The translations under genes were made by a program, and so were the position numbers. The notes under the pieces were generated by a model. It did not search any database, was not told the origin of the DNA, and was given only the letters and a program-made list of their open reading frames with translations. A DNA stretch of 58,202 bases, taken from positions 1 through 58,202 of the forward strand of contig CALVFI010000022.1 in the NCBI GenBank assembly GCA_944326815.1. Direction: 5' to 3'. This stretch comes from an uncultured Rikenellaceae bacterium (GTDB taxonomy: Bacteria > Bacteroidota > Bacteroidia > Bacteroidales > Rikenellaceae). Shown piece after piece: positions 17,080 to 27,757 of this stretch. The stretch's first letter is position 1, and each line of letters opens with the position of its first letter.

Positions 17080-17454
17080 ATGAGCTTGTTGGGTAATATA
17101 TTGTGGATCTTGTTTGGCGGATTACTTCTTTTCTTGGAGTATGTGGTGGCGGGAGTGCTGCTCTGTATTACGATTGTGGGGATTCCGTTTGGTCTTCAGG
17201 TTTTTAAGATCAGTTTATTAGCTCTGTGCCCGTTCGGACAGACTTCGATCGTTACCGACCCGACCTCGGGGTGTCTCTCTACGGTGATGAATCTGTTGTG
17301 GATTTTGATCGGAGGGTTCTGGATTGCATTGACCCATTTGGCGTTCGGGGTGGTCTTTTGCATCACCATTATCGGCATCCCGTTTGGTCTGCAACATTTC
17401 AAGTTGGCCGGGCTGGCGCTCACTCCTTTCGGCCGTACTGTGGTGGCTGTATGA
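17080..17454 (+). CDS. YccF domain inner-membrane protein
   Basis: The 124-aa protein consists of two tandem YccF-type repeats. Each repeat has a hydrophobic helix (LLGNILWILFGG and MNLLWILIGGFW) and the signature CITIVGIPFGLQ or CITIIGIPFGLQ, followed by PFG. Function is unknown in the family. It lies 10 nt after the PAP2-like gene. The start at 17080 removes an unlikely N-terminal extension. Confidence 0.88.
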   Translation: MSLLGNILWILFGGLLLFLEYVVAGVLLCITIVGIPFGLQVFKISLLALCPFGQTSIVTDPTSGCLSTVMNLLWILIGGFWIALTHLAFGVVFCITIIGIPFGLQHFKLAGLALTPFGRTVVAV

Positions 17455-17520
17455 GTAATTGATAGAGTTATGAAGCCGGCTTTGTGTTTTGAGATAATAC
17501 CTTGTTAAACTTTGTCTGCC

Positions 17521-18003
17521 ATGGAGATCTTGCTTGCTATACTTGCTGCTCTTTGTCTGATGATTGGACTGGCGGGTTGTATCGTACCGGTACTGCCCGG
17601 TCCTCCGTTGAGCTACGTCGGTCTGTGGTTGCTTCATTGGGGCGGTTACGGGGACTTTACCGTGCGATTTCTGGTGATCTGGGCAGTGGTGACCGGGGTC
17701 GTTACTCTGCTCGATTACTATCTCCCTGTGCTGATGACAAAACGTTTCGGCGGTTCGCGCAGTGCTACGATAGGGTCTGTCGTAGGCCTTGTGGCCGGAC
17801 TGTTTCTCTTTCCGCCCGTGGGAATGATTGTATGTCCCTTTTTTGGCGCACTTATCGGAGAATTGATGCATGACCGTACGGACAGCGCCCGTGCTTTCCG
17901 AGTTGCGATGGGCTCTTTCCTGGCTTTCTTGCTGGGCACGGGGGCGAAACTCATCGCCTGTGGCATCATGATTTTCTACGGGGTGCGCGCTTTCTTTGTC
18001 TGA
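17521..18003 (+). CDS. DUF456 family membrane protein
   Basis: The 160-aa protein has about four hydrophobic segments and the DUF456 hallmark near its N terminus (GCIVPVLPGPPLSYVGLW), followed by Gly-rich helices. The family has no established function. A TTG start 9 nt upstream is possible, but the ATG is preferred. It sits between the YccF and DUF3575 genes on the same strand. Confidence 0.85.
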   Translation: MEILLAILAALCLMIGLAGCIVPVLPGPPLSYVGLWLLHWGGYGDFTVRFLVIWAVVTGVVTLLDYYLPVLMTKRFGGSRSATIGSVVGLVAGLFLFPPVGMIVCPFFGALIGELMHDRTDSARAFRVAMGSFLAFLLGTGAKLIACGIMIFYGVRAFFV

Positions 18004-18034
18004 TTTCCTCCCTTTACTGTTATCCCGACCGATT

Positions 18035-18658
18035 ATGAAGAAAATCTTTCTGACATTGACCTTAATTGCCGCGGCCTTATGTTCCCTTCGGGCGCAGATA
18101 TACGCCAAATTGAATGGCCTTTATGCGCTAGTGGGTGCCGTTAATCCTGCGGCGGAGTTTGTCGTATCACCTCGGGGGGCAATGCAACTTGAGGCGGTTT
18201 ACTCACCCTGGAAATCGGTGAACGGTCACCACATGCAGTTCGGCATCCTGATGGGTGAGTATCGCCGCTATTTTCAGTCAGCCGGGGAGGGATGGTACCT
18301 GGGCGGCAATCTCGGCATGATGCTCTTCGATGTTTCGAAACCGGAAATCCGGCATGGAAAGCTGCAATTCGAAAACCGTTATTCCAAAGGCAACGGTCTG
18401 ATGATCGGGCTTTGTGCGGGTTATGAACGTCGCTTTGCAGAGCGATGGCTGGTCGACGCCTATCTCGGCTGGGCCTGGATGCACAGTTGGTATAATGGCT
18501 ATTCGATGGATGGGCAAATCGATCTCTACCCGCATCGTCCCGTACAGCCCCGTTACCCGGATCCCTATAACAAAAGTGCAGAGTGGTATCCGAATAAAAT
18601 CGGAGTCTCGATCGGTTATCTGATTTTCAATCCTGCCAAGAACCCCCGCCGTCACTGA
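18035..18658 (+). CDS. DUF3575-like outer-membrane barrel protein
   Basis: The 207-aa exported protein has a signal peptide (about 1-20, ending in LRAQ) and alternating aromatic strands consistent with a small beta-barrel. Segments such as NGLYALVGAVNPAAEF and EGWYLGGNLGMMLFD are of the DUF3575 type, a Bacteroidota outer-membrane family often near fimbrial or cell-surface genes. No fimbrial genes are seen here. Its last bases overlap the end of the convergent GNAT remnant. Confidence 0.7.
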   Translation: MKKIFLTLTLIAAALCSLRAQIYAKLNGLYALVGAVNPAAEFVVSPRGAMQLEAVYSPWKSVNGHHMQFGILMGEYRRYFQSAGEGWYLGGNLGMMLFDVSKPEIRHGKLQFENRYSKGNGLMIGLCAGYERRFAERWLVDAYLGWAWMHSWYNGYSMDGQIDLYPHRPVQPRYPDPYNKSAEWYPNKIGVSIGYLIFNPAKNPRRH

Positions 18659-18837
18659 TCTGCTCTCTCCGGATTCATTGCAGGCCTTACGATCTCGTAA
18701 AGGAGCCGGTCGGTAATTGCTCCGTTTTTGATGATTGCAGCGTATTCTTGCCTGACCAGACGGAATCCGGCGTGTTTGAGTACATGTATCGATGCCTCGT
18801 TGAATGCGAATACGGCAGCATAGAGAGTGGCCGTTGT
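18652..18837 (-). pseudogene. C-terminal remnant of a GNAT N-acetyltransferase
   Basis: Directly after the stop codon of the glycosylase gene, in the same frame, 61 codons remain open. They encode the end of a RimJ/RimL-type acetyltransferase, including the segments FAFNEASIHVLKHAGFRLV and KNGAITDRLLYEIV. The N-terminal two thirds of the enzyme, including the acetyl-CoA loop, are absent and there is no start codon of its own. It is probably a decayed or deleted gene. Its stop codon overlaps the end of the DUF3575-like gene. Confidence 0.75.
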
Positions 18838-19422
18838 TTATAGCAATCCCGTCTCCCGGAACATTTTCTCGTAAATTGCCGCTTTTTCGGAGAGCGGTTT
18901 GGGATAGGCTCGTGACGAGGAGGGCATTCGGTAGTGGCGTAAAGTACGTCCACCGTAAGTGAATTCGGTGTAACCGCCTATGATGGGCAGAGTGCCCCTG
19001 GTGAGCGATAGAAGCGTATCGGTGGCTTTTTGTCCCGTGGTGACGATCGTGTGGCAGGCGGGGATCGCCTCCAGCAGTGCGTCGAGGTTCACCGGCTCTA
19101 CGATCTGGAGAAACTGATCGGAGGCATTTCCTTTCGTCCGAATCACGGCCCGGGCCGTATCGCACAGTGCGATGCCGCGTTCCGTGAGGAAGGCGACGAT
19201 CCGTTCGCGATCGAATCCCTTTTTGTCCGGCCGCAGAAAATGATCCTTGTCTCCGGTGAAGACGCTGCCGAAAATGCGCCACATGTCGTTCTGTGGATTG
19301 GGATAGTAGAACTCCATCGACCATCGTTTCCGGTCGGGCGGAAAGGTGCCGAGCATGAGCAGCCTCGCATCTGTGGGGAGAAAGGGAGGAAGCGGGTGAA
19401 TCTCTATTTTGTGCGTATCCAT
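18838..19422 (-). CDS. Uracil/hypoxanthine-DNA glycosylase superfamily protein
   Basis: The 194-aa protein belongs to the uracil-DNA glycosylase superfamily. The N-terminal motif LLMLGTFPPDRKRWSMEFYY with PNPQNDMW, and the late segment MPSSSRAYP, resemble the hypoxanthine-DNA glycosylase (HDG-like) branch. It would remove damaged bases such as deaminated purines or uracil; substrate is uncertain. The start at 19422 was chosen because a -7 box TATTTTTG at 19452-19445 lies just upstream of it. It is divergent from nadE. Confidence 0.75.
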   Translation of the reverse strand: MDTHKIEIHPLPPFLPTDARLLMLGTFPPDRKRWSMEFYYPNPQNDMWRIFGSVFTGDKDHFLRPDKKGFDRERIVAFLTERGIALCDTARAVIRTKGNASDQFLQIVEPVNLDALLEAIPACHTIVTTGQKATDTLLSLTRGTLPIIGGYTEFTYGGRTLRHYRMPSSSRAYPKPLSEKAAIYEKMFRETGLL

Positions 19423-19444
19423 CGTGTATCGTTTATCTCTTGTG

Positions 19445-19504
19445 CAAAAATAGTGATATCCGTCGTTGAACGGTATGAAAAACGAGAGCTTTTCGCTATT
19501 TTTG
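19445..19504. promoter_or_regulatory. Divergent promoter region of glycosylase gene and nadE
   Basis: Two TATTTTTG boxes point in opposite directions, on the minus strand at 19452-19445 and on the plus strand at 19497-19504. Neither has a good upstream TTTG at 19-21 nt. The nadE start is 27 nt after its box. Confidence 0.55.
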
Positions 19505-19531
19505 TGCATAAAATTATATCATTGTTTTGGT

Positions 19532-21451
19532 ATGGATTTCGGACTTTTAAGGGTGGCGGCTGCCATTCCTGGCCTGAAGGTGGCCGACTGCCGGTATAAT
19601 GCCGAGCAGATAGAGAAGATGATTGTGGAGGCGGCCCAGTACGAGGCGGCAGTCGTGGTGTTCCCGGAACTTTCGTTGACGGGATATACCTGCGGCGATC
19701 TTTTTGCACAACAGATGTTGCCCGATGAGGCGGAAATGGCTTTGGGCCGTTTGGTTGCCGAAACGGCGGCCCTCCCGCAAGTGGTGGTGGTCGGAATGCC
19801 GTTTGTTTATCGGAATGGGTTGTATAATGTGGCTGTGGTATTTGCCCGGGGACAGATACAAGGAATTGTTCCGAAAACCTATCTGCCCAATCACGATGAA
19901 TTTTATGAGAACCGTTGGTTTGCATCCGGTGCCGGAATCGATACCGAGGTGGATCTGTGCGGCCAGAAGGTACCTTTCTCGACGCGGTTGCTTTTCGGTG
20001 GTGGGGACAAATGGCTGGGCGTGGAGATTTGTGAGGATTTGTGGACTCCCGTTCCGCCGTCGTCGTTGGCGTCGCTGGCCGGTGCCAATCTGATCGTCAA
20101 CCTCTCTGCAAGCAACGAGTTGGCCGGTAAACATAACTATCTCCGAACGTTGATCCAGCAGCAGTCGGCGCGCACGATCTCTGCCTATGTGTATGCCTCG
20201 GCGGGATTCGGAGAGTCCTCTACCGATCTTGTCTTCACCGGAAATGGATTTATCGCAGAAAATGGTGAAATGTTGGCCGAGGCTTCGCGTTTTTCGATCG
20301 AGGAGCAGTTGATTTTTTCCGAAATCGACCTGGAACGGTTGAGTTCGACCCGGCGCAGAATAAATACCTATGCCGGCGTGGAGGGATTACCAGAATATCG
20401 TCGTGTGCAGATGGAATTTCTCTCTTGTGAGATCGGAGATCCGACTTTCCGTACGATACATCCTTGTCCGTTTATTCCCGACGATAAGACGTTGTTGCGG
20501 GAGCAGTGCGAAGAGGTACTATGTCTGCAGACGGCCGGTTTGGCCCAACGCTTGCGACATACGGCGGCCCGTACGGCTGTCGTGGGTATCTCCGGAGGAC
20601 TGGATTCTACATTGGCACTGTTGGTCGTGGTGCGGGCATTCGATAAGCTCGGCCTTCCGCGCAAGCAGATTCTCGGGGTGACGATGCCCGGATTCGGGAC
20701 GACGGGACGCACTTATAACAATGCGCTGACATTGATGCAGGCATTGGGTATCGAAATTCGGGAGATCAGTATCCGCGAAGCCTGTGAACAGCATTTCCGG
20801 GATATCGGGCTTGACCCGTCGGATCGGGGTGCTGCCTATGAGAATGCTCAGGCTCGTGAACGGACTCAGATTCTGATGGACCTGGCCAATATGACAGGAG
20901 GCCTGGTGGTCGGGACTGGCGATCTGTCGGAGTTGGCACTGGGCTGGGCGACCTATAACGGCGATCAGATGTCGATGTACGGGGTGAATGCCGGAGTGCC
21001 CAAGACGTTGGTGCGCCATCTGGTGAATTATGTGGCCGAGACATCCTCCGATGAACGGGTAAAGGGTTGTCTGCTCGATATCCTCGATACGCCGATCAGT
21101 CCGGAACTGCTGCCTGCTTCTGGAGATGGTCAGATTGCCCAGAAAACCGAGGATTTGGTAGGCCCCTATGAATTGCATGATTTCTTCCTCTACTATTTTT
21201 TGCGATATGGTTTTCGTCCCTCGAAACTCTTTTTCATGGCATGCAAGGCTTTCGCGGGAGTGTACGATGGGGAGACGGTCAAGAAGTGGTTGGTTGTCTT
21301 CCTGCAGCGCTTCTTTTCTCAGCAATTCAAGCGTTCGGCTATGCCTGATGGCCCCAAGGTTCTGGCCGTGGGACTATCGCCTCGGGGCGACTGGCGTATG
21401 CCCAGCGATGCCGTTGCGGAGATGTGGATTGCCGAGGCGGAAAGCCTGTGA
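19532..21451 (+). CDS. nadE: Glutamine-dependent NAD+ synthetase
   Basis: The 639-aa protein makes NAD from nicotinate adenine dinucleotide, ATP and glutamine. The N-terminal nitrilase-fold glutaminase has the catalytic triad E46 (FPELS), K115 (VPKTYLPN) and C167 (GVEICEDLW). The C-terminal synthetase has the pyrophosphatase loop SGGLDS at 354-359. The two-domain layout means it does not depend on free ammonia. The ATG at 19532 removes a poorly conserved extension. It is monocistronic or leads into ftsE 92 nt later. Confidence 0.96.
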   Translation: MDFGLLRVAAAIPGLKVADCRYNAEQIEKMIVEAAQYEAAVVVFPELSLTGYTCGDLFAQQMLPDEAEMALGRLVAETAALPQVVVVGMPFVYRNGLYNVAVVFARGQIQGIVPKTYLPNHDEFYENRWFASGAGIDTEVDLCGQKVPFSTRLLFGGGDKWLGVEICEDLWTPVPPSSLASLAGANLIVNLSASNELAGKHNYLRTLIQQQSARTISAYVYASAGFGESSTDLVFTGNGFIAENGEMLAEASRFSIEEQLIFSEIDLERLSSTRRRINTYAGVEGLPEYRRVQMEFLSCEIGDPTFRTIHPCPFIPDDKTLLREQCEEVLCLQTAGLAQRLRHTAARTAVVGISGGLDSTLALLVVVRAFDKLGLPRKQILGVTMPGFGTTGRTYNNALTLMQALGIEIREISIREACEQHFRDIGLDPSDRGAAYENAQARERTQILMDLANMTGGLVVGTGDLSELALGWATYNGDQMSMYGVNAGVPKTLVRHLVNYVAETSSDERVKGCLLDILDTPISPELLPASGDGQIAQKTEDLVGPYELHDFFLYYFLRYGFRPSKLFFMACKAFAGVYDGETVKKWLVVFLQRFFSQQFKRSAMPDGPKVLAVGLSPRGDWRMPSDAVAEMWIAEAESL

Positions 21452-21515
21452 CGCTTTTTTGTGATAAAACAGCTTGAAGCAGTATTTTTACGCATGGTAG
21501 AACCGAAAAAATTGC

Positions 21516-21523
21516 TATCTTTG
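21516..21523 (+). promoter_or_regulatory. Likely -7 box of ftsE
   Basis: TATCTTTG lies 20 nt before the ftsE ATG. No clear upstream TTTG was found. Confidence 0.5.
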
Positions 21524-21543
21524 TACGTTATAATCTTTGGTGC

Positions 21544-22299
21544 ATGATGAACGATACGAATAGTGTCATCGAGTTGAAAAATGTCTCGATTTACCATGTG
21601 AAAGATCCCGGAAGGCGATTTGTTTCAGTCAGCCGTCGGTTGAAAGGATGCGAATTGGTGTTGAGTGATGTGAATCTTTCAATCGGTCGGGGCGAAATGG
21701 TCTATCTTATCGGCCGTGTGGGTAGCGGGAAAAGTACTTTGCTCAAGACTCTTTATGCGGAAATCCCTTTGTGGGAAGGCGAGGGAAAGGTGGCCGGATA
21801 TGACCTGCGTATGCTTCGGCAACGCGATATTCCCTATCTGCGACGTCGTATGGGTATCGTTTTTCAGGATTATCGCCTGCTGACCGACCGGAATGTCTTC
21901 AATAATTTGCGTTATGTAATGAAGGCTACGGGGTGGAAGAATGAAATCGACATTCGGCGGCGTATCGAAGAGGTGTTGCAGTTGGTCGGCCTTACCAATA
22001 AGGAATATAAAATGCCCTTTCAGCTTTCGGGCGGTGAACAGCAGCGTTTGGCAATAGGCCGGGCGTTGTTGAATAACCCTGAGGTGCTGTTGGCCGATGA
22101 GCCTACGGGCAACCTCGATCCCTCGGCGGCCGAGGAGGTGATGGCATTATTCCGCCAGATTGTGGGGCAAGGGTGCTCGGTGGTGATGTCCACGCATAAC
22201 GTATCGTTGATCGAGGAGTATCCCTCGCGCACGATTCGCTTTTTGCAGGGGCGTGTCGAGGAGATTAACCTGCAGTCGATCCTTGGCAGTCAACAATAA
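21544..22299 (+). CDS. ftsE: FtsE-like ABC transporter ATP-binding protein
   Basis: The 251-aa ATPase has Walker A GRVGSGKST (57-65), signature LSGGEQQ (161-167), Walker B VLLADE (181-186) and a late His loop STHN. The sequence around GIVFQDYRLLTDRNVF is typical of FtsE, which with the membrane protein FtsX controls cell-wall hydrolases at the division site. No ftsX gene is adjacent, so the partner is elsewhere. It is followed by gyrB 36 nt later. A LolD-type identity cannot be excluded without a tree. Confidence 0.85.
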   Translation: MMNDTNSVIELKNVSIYHVKDPGRRFVSVSRRLKGCELVLSDVNLSIGRGEMVYLIGRVGSGKSTLLKTLYAEIPLWEGEGKVAGYDLRMLRQRDIPYLRRRMGIVFQDYRLLTDRNVFNNLRYVMKATGWKNEIDIRRRIEEVLQLVGLTNKEYKMPFQLSGGEQQRLAIGRALLNNPEVLLADEPTGNLDPSAAEEVMALFRQIVGQGCSVVMSTHNVSLIEEYPSRTIRFLQGRVEEINLQSILGSQQ

Positions 22300-24294
<1,995 letters not shown>

Positions 24295-24309
24295 ATAAAT
24301 TGTTGTGAG

Positions 24310-24933
24310 ATGAAAGACGTGACGGTAATCGGCGTCGCCGGAGGTTCTGGCTCGGGGAAAAGTACCCTTGTGAAACGGTTGCAGGAAGCATTCGTAGGCG
24401 ATGATGTGGTGACGCTGTGTCACGATTTTTACTATAAGAATTATCCGAATCTGACCTTTGAAGAGCGTAAGAAGCTCAATTACGACCATCCGCAGTCGTT
24501 CGATACCGATATGATGGTGGAGCATATCAAGGCACTCAAAAGTGGGGTGCCAATCGAGCATCCGGTTTACTCTTTTGTGGAGCATGCCCGGACCAGTGAA
24601 ACGGTGCGTGTCATGCCTTCACGGGTATTGATTCTTGACGGCATTCTGATTTTCGAGAACAAGGAGTTGCGCGACCTGATGGATATGAAGGTGTATGTCG
24701 ATACGGATGCGGATTTGCGTCTGGCGCGCCGTTTGATGCGGGATGTGCGGGAGCGGGGCAGAACGATGGAGTCGGTTGTGGAACAGTATGTGACGACCGT
24801 GAAACCCATGCACGAGGAGTTTGTAGAACCGTCGAAGAAGTATGCCGATGTGATTATTCCCGAAGGTGGATTTAACTCTGTCGCTGTGGCGATGCTGATC
24901 GAGAATATCCGCTCGTTGATCCGCATGAAATAA
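24310..24933 (+). CDS. udk: Uridine kinase
   Basis: The 207-aa enzyme phosphorylates uridine and cytidine in pyrimidine salvage. The P-loop GGSGSGKST is at 11-19, followed by the family segments CHDFYYKNYPNLTFEERKK, YDHPQSFD and the C-terminal VIIPEGGFNSVA. It begins 15 nt after gyrB and is probably co-transcribed with it. Confidence 0.95.
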   Translation: MKDVTVIGVAGGSGSGKSTLVKRLQEAFVGDDVVTLCHDFYYKNYPNLTFEERKKLNYDHPQSFDTDMMVEHIKALKSGVPIEHPVYSFVEHARTSETVRVMPSRVLILDGILIFENKELRDLMDMKVYVDTDADLRLARRLMRDVRERGRTMESVVEQYVTTVKPMHEEFVEPSKKYADVIIPEGGFNSVAVAMLIENIRSLIRMK

Positions 24934-25005
24934 GTCTCAGGACGAAGAGCTTGTTTATCGGGAAGGGGAAAGCATTCTGTTTTAAGGGTATTTAATAGAA
25001 GAGAG

Positions 25006-25830
25006 ATGAAGGTGCGTCGTCGGAATCTGATAGGTGCCGTTGTGTTTTGTGCTTTTGTATGCATGGGCTATGAAATTCCGGTTTCGGCTCAAACCGTTGC
25101 CGACTCGTTGGCTATTGCCCAATGCCCGTGGGATACGGTCTACCGGAGTGATGGACTGGTAGTGACGAAGGCACAGTTGCAGTTGTACGATGCCCCGCAA
25201 TCTCTTGTCGTGGCCGTGGCCGACACCAAAAAGATGGGCTTCCATGTGGCTCAACCGGGAAAGAGGTGTCGGAAGGTATCCCGGCAGGCAGCGGACCATG
25301 GGGCAGAGATTGCTGTTAATGGTGGCTTTTTTGCTATCCCGCGTCCCGATCCGATCCATTATGTGCAGGTAGACGGCGAGGCTGTGGATCCTGCATTATT
25401 AGCCAAGATCGGAGGGGGAATGGTTGGTATTGACGATGAACGGGTGACTGTACAGCGTTGGGATTCTTCCCAGGTTGCTCATTGGCGAGATATATTGGTG
25501 TCGGGCGGTTTTCTTTTGGAAAAGGGTAAAATATTGGCTCCTGCCAGCCCGGATCGTCATCCTCGGACATTGATCGGTGTCGATGGAGAGCGGGTGCTGC
25601 TGGTTGCCGTGGACGGGCGATCGCCCGGTAGAGCTACGGGAATGACTCCTCGCGAGTGTGCCTTCCTGATGCAGCAACTGGGTGCTTCTCAGGCGTTGAA
25701 CCTCGATGGTGGAGGCTCTACGACCCTGTGGCTAAAGGAGCGGGGGGTAGTGAACCGTCCTTGTGGCGGGTTGTTCGGCCGGGGAGAACGCAGAGTGGGA
25801 AGCATTGTCTATGCCGTTGCTATGAAATAA
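25006..25830 (+). CDS. NAGPA-type phosphodiester glycosidase
   Basis: The 274-aa exported protein has a signal peptide (about 1-29, ending VSAQ). It also shows the conserved core of the phosphodiester glycosidase (NAGPA, DUF2233-like) family: NGGFF at 105-109 and ALNLDGGGSTTLW around 230-242. Family members cleave GlcNAc-phosphodiesters or are found near exopolysaccharide and cell-wall genes; the natural substrate here is unknown. It follows udk by 72 nt. Confidence 0.85.
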   Translation: MKVRRRNLIGAVVFCAFVCMGYEIPVSAQTVADSLAIAQCPWDTVYRSDGLVVTKAQLQLYDAPQSLVVAVADTKKMGFHVAQPGKRCRKVSRQAADHGAEIAVNGGFFAIPRPDPIHYVQVDGEAVDPALLAKIGGGMVGIDDERVTVQRWDSSQVAHWRDILVSGGFLLEKGKILAPASPDRHPRTLIGVDGERVLLVAVDGRSPGRATGMTPRECAFLMQQLGASQALNLDGGGSTTLWLKERGVVNRPCGGLFGRGERRVGSIVYAVAMK

Positions 25831-25853
25831 TGTTTGATATAATCTTGAATAAT

Positions 25854-26354
25854 ATGAGACAGATCGATCCTCGGGAGATAGCGACCAATCCGATTCGTTT
25901 GATTGGCGATCAGTGGATGTTGGTAACAGCCGGCAAACTCGGTAATTTTAATATGATGACGGCCAGTTGGGGTTGCTTGGGTGAGTTGTGGTATAAGCCC
26001 GTTGCCTTTGTGTTTATACGTCCTCCACGTTATACGTTTGAGTTCGTGGAGCGCGAGGACCGATTGACCCTCTCTTTCTTCGACGAGACCTATCGTCAGG
26101 CATTGCAGATTTGCGGGACCAAGTCGGGACGGGATATTGACAAGGTGGCCGAAACGGGATTGACCCCTTATGAAACCGAGTTGGGTAGTGTGGCATTTCA
26201 CGAGGCCTCGTTAGTGCTAGAGTGTCGTAAACTTTATGCGGATATGTTGAAAAAAGAGCACTTTCTTGTCCCGGAGATATATCAACGGAGTTATTCGGCA
26301 TCGGAGTTGCACAAGATGTTTATTGTGGAAATTGAGCGGGCATGGACGAAATGA
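25854..26354 (+). CDS. Flavin reductase-like protein
   Basis: The 166-aa protein has the FMN-binding split-barrel fold of flavin reductases, seen in NMMTASWGCLGELWYKP and AFVFIRPPRYTFEF. It may supply reduced flavin or act as a small flavoprotein oxidoreductase. An alternative ATG at 25830 overlaps the stop codon of the preceding gene; the one at 25854 (MRQIDPREI) is the better fit to homologues. It is probably co-transcribed with the glycosidase. Confidence 0.85.
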   Translation: MRQIDPREIATNPIRLIGDQWMLVTAGKLGNFNMMTASWGCLGELWYKPVAFVFIRPPRYTFEFVEREDRLTLSFFDETYRQALQICGTKSGRDIDKVAETGLTPYETELGSVAFHEASLVLECRKLYADMLKKEHFLVPEIYQRSYSASELHKMFIVEIERAWTK

Positions 26355-26412
26355 GGCCTGTTGTATTTTTCTGGTAACAATATCCGAGTGAATCTTATAA
26401 AATATATGGGAT

Positions 26413-26823
26413 ATGAGTTTTCTTTCCGATTTTAAGAAATTCGCGATGCGCGGTAATGTCGTGGATATGGCCGTCGGTATCATCATTGGGGCTGCATTTG
26501 GCAAGATTGTCAGCTCACTGGTGGCCGATGTCATTATGCCTCCGATAGGACTGCTGCTGAATGGAACTGACTTTTCATCTCTCGTCATTACATTGAAAGC
26601 CGCAACGGCAACGACTCCTGCCGTGACCATTAATTATGGGATTTTTATTCAGACGGTGATCGATTTTTTGATTATCGCATTTGCTATTTTTGCACTAGTT
26701 CGGGTGATGAGTAAGTTTCAAAAGAAACAAACGGAGGCCCCGGCTGCTCCGCCGGCTCCCACCAAAGAGGAGGAGTTGCTCGGCGAGATTCGCGATCTGC
26801 TTAAGGAACAGGCGAAAAAATAG
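26413..26823 (+). CDS. mscL: Large-conductance mechanosensitive channel
   Basis: The 136-aa channel opens under extreme membrane tension to release solutes during osmotic downshock. Features are the N-terminal amphipathic helix ([10 protein letters not shown]), TM1 ([20 protein letters not shown]), the short periplasmic loop, TM2 ([16 protein letters not shown]) and a charged C-terminal bundle helix ([16 protein letters not shown]). It is normal in length. It converges with the ion channel gene after a 33-nt gap. Confidence 0.97.
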   Translation: MSFLSDFKKFAMRGNVVDMAVGIIIGAAFGKIVSSLVADVIMPPIGLLLNGTDFSSLVITLKAATATTPAVTINYGIFIQTVIDFLIIAFAIFALVRVMSKFQKKQTEAPAAPPAPTKEEELLGEIRDLLKEQAKK

Positions 26824-26856
26824 AGGTATTGTCGGCTTGTGTCGGTCCTTCCATGA

Positions 26857-27642
26857 TTATCTGTCGCGGGACTTGTCGGAGGCGCCAGAATTCAAGGTGT
26901 TTCTTTGTGTGCCTTGACGTTTCCGGCGTCGGGATGTTGTGTTTTTGACTTTCTCTTTTTCGTTAGACTTGGTAGCATGGAGTCTCTTGAAGTGGTCTAT
27001 GACGTATACTGTGAAGATTGGGAACATCATCATCCCCAGACTGGGCAATAACACGGAAAGTATCTTGCCGATTGCCGTCACGGCAAATATGTTGGCGCCG
27101 ACCGTAGTAACGTTCATCCAGGCCCACCAAAGGCAATCGCCAAAGGAAAGAACATTGGGATTGCGTTCCTGCTCGAAGAAATAGAATATCAATGCTGCGA
27201 AATAAGTGAACCCGATCACTGTAAAGGTGTAGGAGAGCATCAGGTCGCCGATTCCGCTCCGGGTGATTCCTCGGATTACGATAATCATGCCGTAGAACCC
27301 GCGTAACAGCGGAGCACTCTTGATGATGATATACATTGATTGAGAAATGTCGATATTCATCCAATGGATGATGTTGACCCAAGGAATCGATACTAGCAGG
27401 AAGAGAAAATTGCGGAGCAGGTATTTCCCGGGATGGGAAGCAGCATAAAAACGCAGGAAGAAGTCGATGAGAAAAACCATGCAAATGACGAACTGCATCT
27501 CCAGAAATCCGCGGCCCAGGTGTTGCTCTTTGAGATAGACGATGTCGTACGATAGGGAGATGAGGATTAACACACCGCCCAAGAAAGCAAGGAGATTGAA
27601 TATCTTCAGAGAAAGTTCAAGAGAGCGTGATACGTTTTTCAT
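26857..27642 (-). CDS. Voltage-gated-like ion channel with atypical filter
   Basis: The 261-aa protein has about six membrane segments followed by a basic C-terminal tail. The pore region WWAWMNVTTVGANI ends in TTVGANI (179-185), where potassium channels have TTVGYGD. A basic segment, LLRGFYGMIIVIRG, precedes the fifth helix. The fold suggests a cation channel of the Ion_trans_2 class. Because Tyr-Gly-Asp is replaced by Ala-Asn-Ile, potassium selectivity is uncertain. It converges with mscL and diverges from the porin gene. Confidence 0.75.
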   Translation of the reverse strand: MKNVSRSLELSLKIFNLLAFLGGVLILISLSYDIVYLKEQHLGRGFLEMQFVICMVFLIDFFLRFYAASHPGKYLLRNFLFLLVSIPWVNIIHWMNIDISQSMYIIIKSAPLLRGFYGMIIVIRGITRSGIGDLMLSYTFTVIGFTYFAALIFYFFEQERNPNVLSFGDCLWWAWMNVTTVGANIFAVTAIGKILSVLLPSLGMMMFPIFTVYVIDHFKRLHATKSNEKEKVKNTTSRRRKRQGTQRNTLNSGASDKSRDR

Positions 27643-27740
27643 GAGTCTCGATAGTTTTCCGTAATTCGTTCAAATCCTATACCATTGTGTGCACGTATTT
27701 TGCATGTGTGGCAATTTGTATTATTTTTGAAAATTGTTTC

Positions 27741-27748
27741 TAACTTTG
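27741..27748 (+). promoter_or_regulatory. Likely -7 box of the porin gene
   Basis: TAACTTTG lies 9 nt before the ATG at 27758; TTTG is present 22 nt upstream (27715-27718). The predicted transcript would start only a few nucleotides before the start codon, that is, with almost no leader. Confidence 0.5.
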
Positions 27749-27757
27749 ATAAATTGG

